A stretch of DNA of 64,000 nucleotides from Jacaranda mimosifolia (lineage: Eukaryota > Streptophyta > Magnoliopsida > Lamiales > Bignoniaceae): contig CM032125.1 in NCBI GenBank assembly GCA_018894105.1, positions 28,009,032-28,073,031 on the forward strand. The letters are read 5' to 3'. Both the position numbers and the translations under genes were made by a program. The notes below the pieces were generated by a model that worked only from the letters and a program-made list of their open reading frames with translations, had not been told where the DNA came from and made no database searches. Positions 58,531 through 64,000 of this stretch are shown here, piece by piece (within the stretch, counting starts at the first letter, position 1; the number at the start of each line of letters is the position of its first letter).

Positions 58531-59618
58531 GACACTTTTTCCAATATAATTATTATCAAGAATAGGCTCCAAATTAAAATGGAAGACTTTTAACCGACAT
58601 TGATTCAATCATTGATGAATCTTATGATTTGAAAGAACATGGTGTTCAACTTCGATAAAGATGTGACTTTGATTTCACAAATTATAAAATTTGCATTTGA
58701 ACTTTTATGTTTCATAATTTTGGCTCATCTACCTTCATTTCTGAATCAGACTCTGATGGGGATTATGACAAGCTTTCATTTATCCTTTTTAATCAAATAA
58801 ATGGTGTAACATATTATACTATTGCATATAGTTGGTTGAATCTTCACATTAAATTTGGGTGAATGAAGTCGGATTGAGCATCCGAGATAGTGGTTGGATT
58901 CTCACTTGCTTTGTGAACTAATCGATAATCCGGAGTATTCTAAGTTTCTAACAGAATTCTTCAAATGATCAAGTCAGGACCTACACATGAACAAAATGCT
59001 AAAACAAAGAGTACAGTGGAAGAAATACTCATCTAGCTAAAGGATTTCTTGGTAATTTATTCCAAAATCTAATATGTCACTCAAATATTCATTAATTGAA
59101 TTTGATTGATACCATTTCAATTATTCTATTCTAATACCATATCAAGAAGTAAATAAATATGAATACTTTCAATTATAGAAGAATAAAAATTATTATATTC
59201 TCGTAATCTTGTCATTGGAATAATACCCTCATTTGATATGAAACTTGGTTTTCAAATTCCTCTAATGATTTGTCAAGTGATCTTTGATACAATGACATTA
59301 GTCTTACACATAAAATATATATGATGTCGAGATTTGAATCGTAAAAACTCTTGATGTATGTGTATATAAAAAAAAAAATTCCTCTAGTGGCATAGAAAAT
59401 ATTTATCCATAATCTTATGTGAGGAAGAATCGTGATATGGCCTAAAGGATAAAATCTATTTTATCCTTAAGGAGGTTGAGATTGTACGATCGCATTCGAA
59501 TCAACGGACATGAAACCCAAATATCTCATCGACTATATATTTGTTAAATTGCATAACATAAATAGTCGAGGTCTACCATATTTCCTTGCAATCATTACCT
59601 ACTCGCCTTTTTTAATTT

Positions 59619-59687
59619 TCTCCAGCATACTCACACCATTTCGACCTCTATTTTGAGCATTGAAGAGTCTCCAGCGTACTCACGCCA
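59619..59687 (+). repeat. Short repeated filler at a deletion junction
   Basis: tctccagcatactcacacca (59619-59638) is repeated as tctccagcgtactcacgcca (59668-59687), directly before the truncated nsLTP exon. Copy B has the same pair at 45921-45940 and 45970-45989. Copy A has neither the second unit nor the junction. Confidence 0.75.
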
Positions 59688-59689
59688 AA

Positions 59690-60585
59690 GTACTGAGGAG
59701 AAAAATAAATTAAAGGACACCTGTGGGTCTGTGCCTCTGATAATCGGGCAGAAGCCATCGGCGGCATGCTGCCAGCTGATAAGGGCCTTTTACGTAGAGT
59801 GTGTGCCCCTTTTGTTACCTCAAAGCTGGTGGCGGCTCTTGGTGGGGCTCAACGTGCTATTCAATTAGTTCAGAACCGTGGCAGAACTTTTACTCGCAAT
59901 TTTAAGTATGGAAGTACAAGCATATTATATATATATATATAAATATATATTCTTTATTTATATACACTCATACCAAAAATTTGCTAAAGTTGAATTACTA
60001 ATACTATTGGATCAAAAACCTAGACCTATGTCAAGAGTCGGCTAAACTTCAATTACTAATACTCTTTGATCAAAAACCACTAAACACACAGACACACACA
60101 CACACATATATATATATATATTATTACTGACTTAATTTGAGTTGACTTTTATCTCGTCAAGTTGATCACAGTCTCTGTAGCTTCAAATATATCGATCTGA
60201 ATCATTTGAGAGCAAAACTTCATAATAGATCAAAATCAAATAAATGGTATATCCAATAGAATGAAATAGGTCAATATTGTTTATTTATGAAAAGACTAAG
60301 AATACGAATATTTATATATATGTGAACATCATTTAATTTAGGAGGTATTGATGATATGATTACATTTGAAGTATTCATGTATCTTAATATTTTAAATTAG
60401 TCCAATTACCAATTTTAAGAATACTTGTAAGTTTAATGATTCAAAATAGTCAGATCGTCAATTTAGTATAATAATATACAGATCCCATCATTATTTTGAT
60501 ATTAAATATAGCTTTTACATATTACAATTTACTCACCATATTATCCCTACCAATTTTTCTTGTAGGTCTGGCCACTCCTCCTTGA
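59690..60585 (+). pseudogene. nsLTP pseudogene, copy C
   Basis: The mature-protein part of exon 1 runs from about 59693 to 59913, then an intron (59914-60565, GTACAA...TTGTAG) and exon 2 at 60566-60585, which would encode SLATPP and TGA. The frame GACACCTGT is correct here where copy A has an extra G. The first, fifth-plus-sixth, seventh and eighth cysteine regions are damaged. The N-terminal QC is lost with the signal peptide. A one-base loss shifts the frame in the CxC region (GTGTGTGCCCC). SCGR is NRGR and KCGS is KYGS. No TATA box or proper start codon precedes it; an open frame from 59653 starts in unrelated flank. The lesions shared with copy B predate the segmental duplication. Confidence 0.85.
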
Positions 60586-61094
60586 ATTATCTTATCTTGG
60601 TGGATCAAGATGCTGATGATACGATGACACTTATATTTACATCTATAATGATTTAATAAAAAATGAGCTGTATGTAGCCTTACGCTGCTATTATAATCTT
60701 TTCATGTGATATTGTCTCCATAAAAAATAAATGAATAATGTCAATTTAAAATGGCTGATTGATGATATGGGTATTAGTTTAATTGATTTCGACCCAACTT
60801 TTGAAGCTTTTGTTAGTGGAAGCAAAGAGAGTTCACTTAAGCTAATACTCACGCATGCATCACATATTTATTTGAATAAAATATAAAAATCTATAGTAAT
60901 AATTTATGTCACCACACTTCCAAAATATTTGTATGAGTTAACAGCTACATCTAAGACATGATCAATTAGGGTTTTTTTATTTTTTTATTTTTTGAAATAA
61001 TAAATTAGTTAATTAGTTAATATTTGACAGATGGACTGAAGTTTTAATAATCAACACATCGCACTAAAATTAACTATTGCTGAAAACTTGATAC
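60586..61094 (+). other. 3' flank of nsLTP copy C
   Basis: Up to about 60900 this aligns with the 3' region of copy A (8122-8600), but with one unit where copy A has a tandem duplication. From 60900 to 61094 I recognise nothing except gataccaatttta near 61090, which resembles a reversed tRNA-Met primer site next to the LTR that follows. Confidence 0.6.
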
Positions 61095-61604
61095 CAATTT
61101 TATATACCACTTTATATTTTAATTAAATTAAAATTTGCCAATTATTGTAACCTAATCAGACCAAACTTAGAAATTAAGAAATGCTTGTAAAGTAATTCAA
61201 TGAAAGAGGCAACAAGATTTAATGTGGTTCCATGATGTGCCTAATCCACCCGACAAATATATGAATTTATTGATTCCAAATCAAAGTGCCAAGTATAAAT
61301 TTAAGTCCCACAAATATCATAAGAACACCTAACACCCTTGTTCTACACACCATTCTAAGAGAATATCTCTAAAGCAATATATAATCTATTTTCTAGGATT
61401 CATTCTAATCAATATGGAAGAAACAGGGTTTAAATACCCAAAAAAATATCGCAAATTAGCCCATGGGCCTACGTGCTGATGGGGTGCGCATAAAATCTTT
61501 GCCCTGGCACAAGGTTACAGAGTACCTTGCGTCAGGGCGCGCCACCGCACTGTTTTGCACCATTTCTCGCCATTTGTAGCTTAAATTTCAAGGCATAATC
61601 AACA
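61095..61604 (-). repeat. 3' LTR of the right-hand copia element (left boundary uncertain)
   Basis: On the minus strand the coding region is followed by AAGGTTGAGAATTGTTGATT, the usual polypurine-like tract and TGTTG start of Tnt1/Tork-type LTRs, fixing the edge at 61604. The other edge was not located precisely. The LTR includes a GC-rich patch near 61500-61560 and the aatgtggttccatgatgtgcc phrase common in such LTRs. Confidence 0.55.
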
Positions 61605-61639
61605 ATTCTCAACCTTAACTTGAAAGTTTCCATCCATCA

Positions 61640-64000
61640 TCTTTACCCCCGCCCCTAAAAGGGCTATCATTTCAATCTGCAAATATTTATCAAATCCAAG
61701 CAATGCTCCAATTTGATTCCTGGAACAGCCTTAGTCAATATATCTGCCAGGTTATCCTTAATCCCAACCTTGTCATCCAAAATGACACCTTAAGATACCA
61801 TATTCCAGACAAAGTGATACCTCAAATGAATGTGCTTTGTTCTCTTGTCAAATGCTTGATTCTTTGAAAAGTGTATGACGCTCTGACTATCACAAAATAC
61901 TGTAGTAATATCAGAACTCATGCACATATCATCAATCGACCCCTTTAGCCAAATGCCTTCAGCTAAGCCATGTACTTCGTCTCTGTTGTGGATAATGCAA
62001 TTGATGACTGCAAAGTTGTCTTCCAGCTAACAATACAACTCGAAACACAAAACACCTAGCCTATCATAGACCTTCTACTGTCCAAATCTCCATCATAATC
62101 ACATCCACATAGCCAACAGTTCTAGAAGTAAAATTCAATTGACTACACTTCAAACATCTATATGTAGAGCCTTTCAAATACCTCATAATCCATTTCATTG
62201 CCTGTCAATGTGTCTTTCCTAGCTTGTGCATGTACATACTCACAACATTGAATGAATGTGAAATATTTGTCCTAGTGCACACCATGGCATAAATCAAACT
62301 ACCAACTGTACTAGCATATGGCACATCAGACATGTGCTCCACCTCATCTTTAGTACTCAGTGATAGATCTTATAAGAGCCTAAAATGAGCTACAAGTGGC
62401 GTACTAATTGGCTAGGACTTATCCATCCTAAAATGCTCTAGTACTTTCTCAATGTATTTTTGTTAAGAGAAGTACAACAAACCAAAGTGTTTGTCTCGAA
62501 CAATCTCCATGCCCAATATTCTCTTTGCACTGCCCAAATCGTTCATCTCAAATTCATCACTCAATTGAGCCTTTAAAACGATGATCTCATATATATTTCT
62601 AGAGGCAATCAACAGATCATCAACATAAAACAACAAATATACGAGAAGTCCATCACTATATTTATTATGATATACACAACAATCATAAATGCTTCTAATA
62701 TATCCAATCTTAGTAATAAAAGCATCAAACTTCTTATACCACTGCTTGGGAGACTGCTTCAAGCCATACAAAGATATCTCCAAAAGGCATGCCTAATTTT
62801 CCTTTCTAAAAAGAATGAATCCCTCTAGTTTCACATAAATTTGTTCCTCCAACTCACCTTGCAGAAATGCTATTTTCACATCCATCTGCTCAAGCTCCAT
62901 ATCAAATAAAGCTACCATGGCAAGTAATACATGAATGTAAGTATGCTTTACAACTTGGGAGAATACCTCATGAAAGTCAACTCCTTCTTTCTGAGTAAAA
63001 CCCTTAGCAACCAATCATGCCTTGTATCTATAGCGTCTTCAACCTTAAGAATCCCTTCTTTTCTCTTGTAGATCAATTTGCAACCTACAATTTTCTGCAC
63101 TTTAGGTACATCAACTAGCTCCCATGTGCTATTTTGTGTAGAGACTCCATCTCTGCACTCATAGAAGATACCCATTTATCAGAATCTGGACGAGAAATGG
63201 CCTTTTTATATGTGATTGAATCATTACTCAAAAACTCCTCAATAGAACTCAAAAAACAACCACATCTGAATTTGCAAACTACTATGGTGGTTTAACCTGC
63301 CTCCTCTCTCTATCAAGAGCCAAATGATAGTTCTGTAGTAAATCAATTTCTTGTTGTTGATTAGCTGATAAAGAGCCCTCACCAACTTCATCTACCATTT
63401 TTTGTTTACCCTTTGAAACTTGTGGAGTATCAATATCAAACTCCACCTTCTCCTTGATGCCTTGTTGACTACTTTCATCTTGCTCCACATTTTTCATCAT
63501 AGCAAACTCATCTAATGTCACATCCTTGCTAATAATCACCTTAGAGCTCTTGTTATCATCAGTATACCACAAATAACAACCTTTGACTCTATCTGCATAG
63601 CCTAGGAATATGTACTTCATAGCCTTCGGCCTAAGCTTCCCATCGTTGATATGAGCATAAGTTGGACACCTAAATACTCTCATATTTGAGTAATCAGCAA
63701 GAGACCTGGACCAAACTTCTATTGGTGTCTTGTAGTCCAAAGTAGTCAATGGTGACCTATTCACTAAATAGCAAGCAGTATTAATTGCTTTTATCCAAAA
63801 GTTCTTAATCTAGCATTAAAGAGCATACATCTAGCTCTCTCCAAAATAGCCATGTTCATCTGTTCTGTAATTCCATTCTATTGTGGTGTATATACAACTA
63901 TGCGATGCCTCACAATTCTTTCCTTATTGCAAAATTCTTGAAATTCTTTATTGCAAAACTCCAAACCATTGCCAGTCCTCAAGTGTTTAGCCTAATTTCC
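61640..64000 (-). pseudogene. Ty1/copia (Tork/Tnt1-like) polyprotein, right-truncated by the window
   Basis: Minus strand. The integrase C-terminal part is at 63282-63764 (MNRSPLTTLDYKTPIEVW, KYIFLGYADRVKGCYLW). Reverse transcriptase N-terminal pieces are at 62793-63175 ([31 protein letters not shown]). Reverse transcriptase core is at 62463-62783 (SLYGLKQSPKQWYKKFD, active site YVDD intact). RNase H at about 61660-62460 is broken by several stops (GSLIYAMVCTR, MRYLKGS). The start of the polyprotein and the 5' LTR lie beyond 64000. Long open stretches suggest it is younger than the other two copia elements, but frameshifts still separate the domains. Confidence 0.9.

Larger units (their letters stand above)
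57371..59690 (+). repeat. Flank block upstream of nsLTP copy C
   Basis: Second copy of the block at 43641-45990. It differs by small indels and a private 47-bp duplication near 58454. Non-coding. Confidence 0.85.
46352..60057 (+). repeat. Tandem segmental duplication, unit 2 (13.7 kb)
   Basis: Starts with the copia fragment homologous to 41637-42390, continues through the chromovirus 47105-57370 and the flank 57371-59690, and ends in the intron of nsLTP copy C at 60057, the position equivalent to the end of unit 1. Sequence beyond 60057 (rest of the intron and exon 2) is original locus. Confidence 0.8.

Noticed and set aside
61070..61100. Reversed primer-binding-site-like sequence (gataccaatttta) beside the right-hand copia LTR, suggesting an LTR shared by two tandem elements
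   Set aside because: Only about nine bases match, and no interior of a second element is visible to its left.
1..64000. CRISPR arrays, bacterial promoters, riboswitches, rRNA or tRNA genes
   Set aside because: None seen; the direct repeats present are microsatellites, a minisatellite or transposon repeats in a plant genome.

Overview
This window looks like nuclear DNA of a flowering plant, probably a eudicot; the species cannot be fixed from sequence alone. It is very AT-rich, has no bacterial-type operons, and consists mostly of nested transposable elements: Ty1/copia and Ty3/gypsy chromovirus retrotransposons, CACTA and hAT DNA transposons and MITEs. The only recognisable host gene family is a small secreted cysteine-rich lipid-transfer protein (nsLTP, type IV/DIR1-like). 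It is present four times on the + strand, and every copy is damaged.

Region by region. 1-4140: decayed copia polyprotein (minus strand) and a probable 1.3-kb LTR. 4141-8560: best-preserved nsLTP copy A (7164-8121; two exons, TATA box, signal peptide, all eight cysteines), broken by one extra G. 8717-25644: a CACTA-type nest. An outer CACTA element (GCA target duplication) holds a gypsy solo LTR, a fragment of another CACTA, a complete 7.5-kb CACTA (15176-22695, GTT target duplication) and a hAT MITE. 25944-37183: a hAT-like MITE split by a 10.6-kb gypsy element (26160-36762) whose 5' LTR is itself split by another MITE, split in turn by a further solo LTR. 37395-37545: nsLTP relic D. 38379-42390: decayed copia element. 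41637-60057: a tandem duplication whose first unit is 4.7 kb and second 13.7 kb. The second unit carries a chromodomain-bearing gypsy element (47105-57370). The first holds only a recombinant solo LTR in its place. Each unit carries an nsLTP pseudogene (B and C). 61095-64000: a third copia element, minus strand, running off the right edge.

The observation most worth following up is a long extra ORF between the primer binding site and gag of the chromovirus (48482-49315). It is predicted to be a coiled coil followed by an acidic repeat tail, and a recognisable homologue lies in the same place in the other gypsy element (about 28980-29759, minus strand). The second is the LTR-LTR recombination history of the tandem duplication, where the missing length in the first unit nearly equals one LTR plus the element interior. 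All reading is by eye; no alignment or database search was run.
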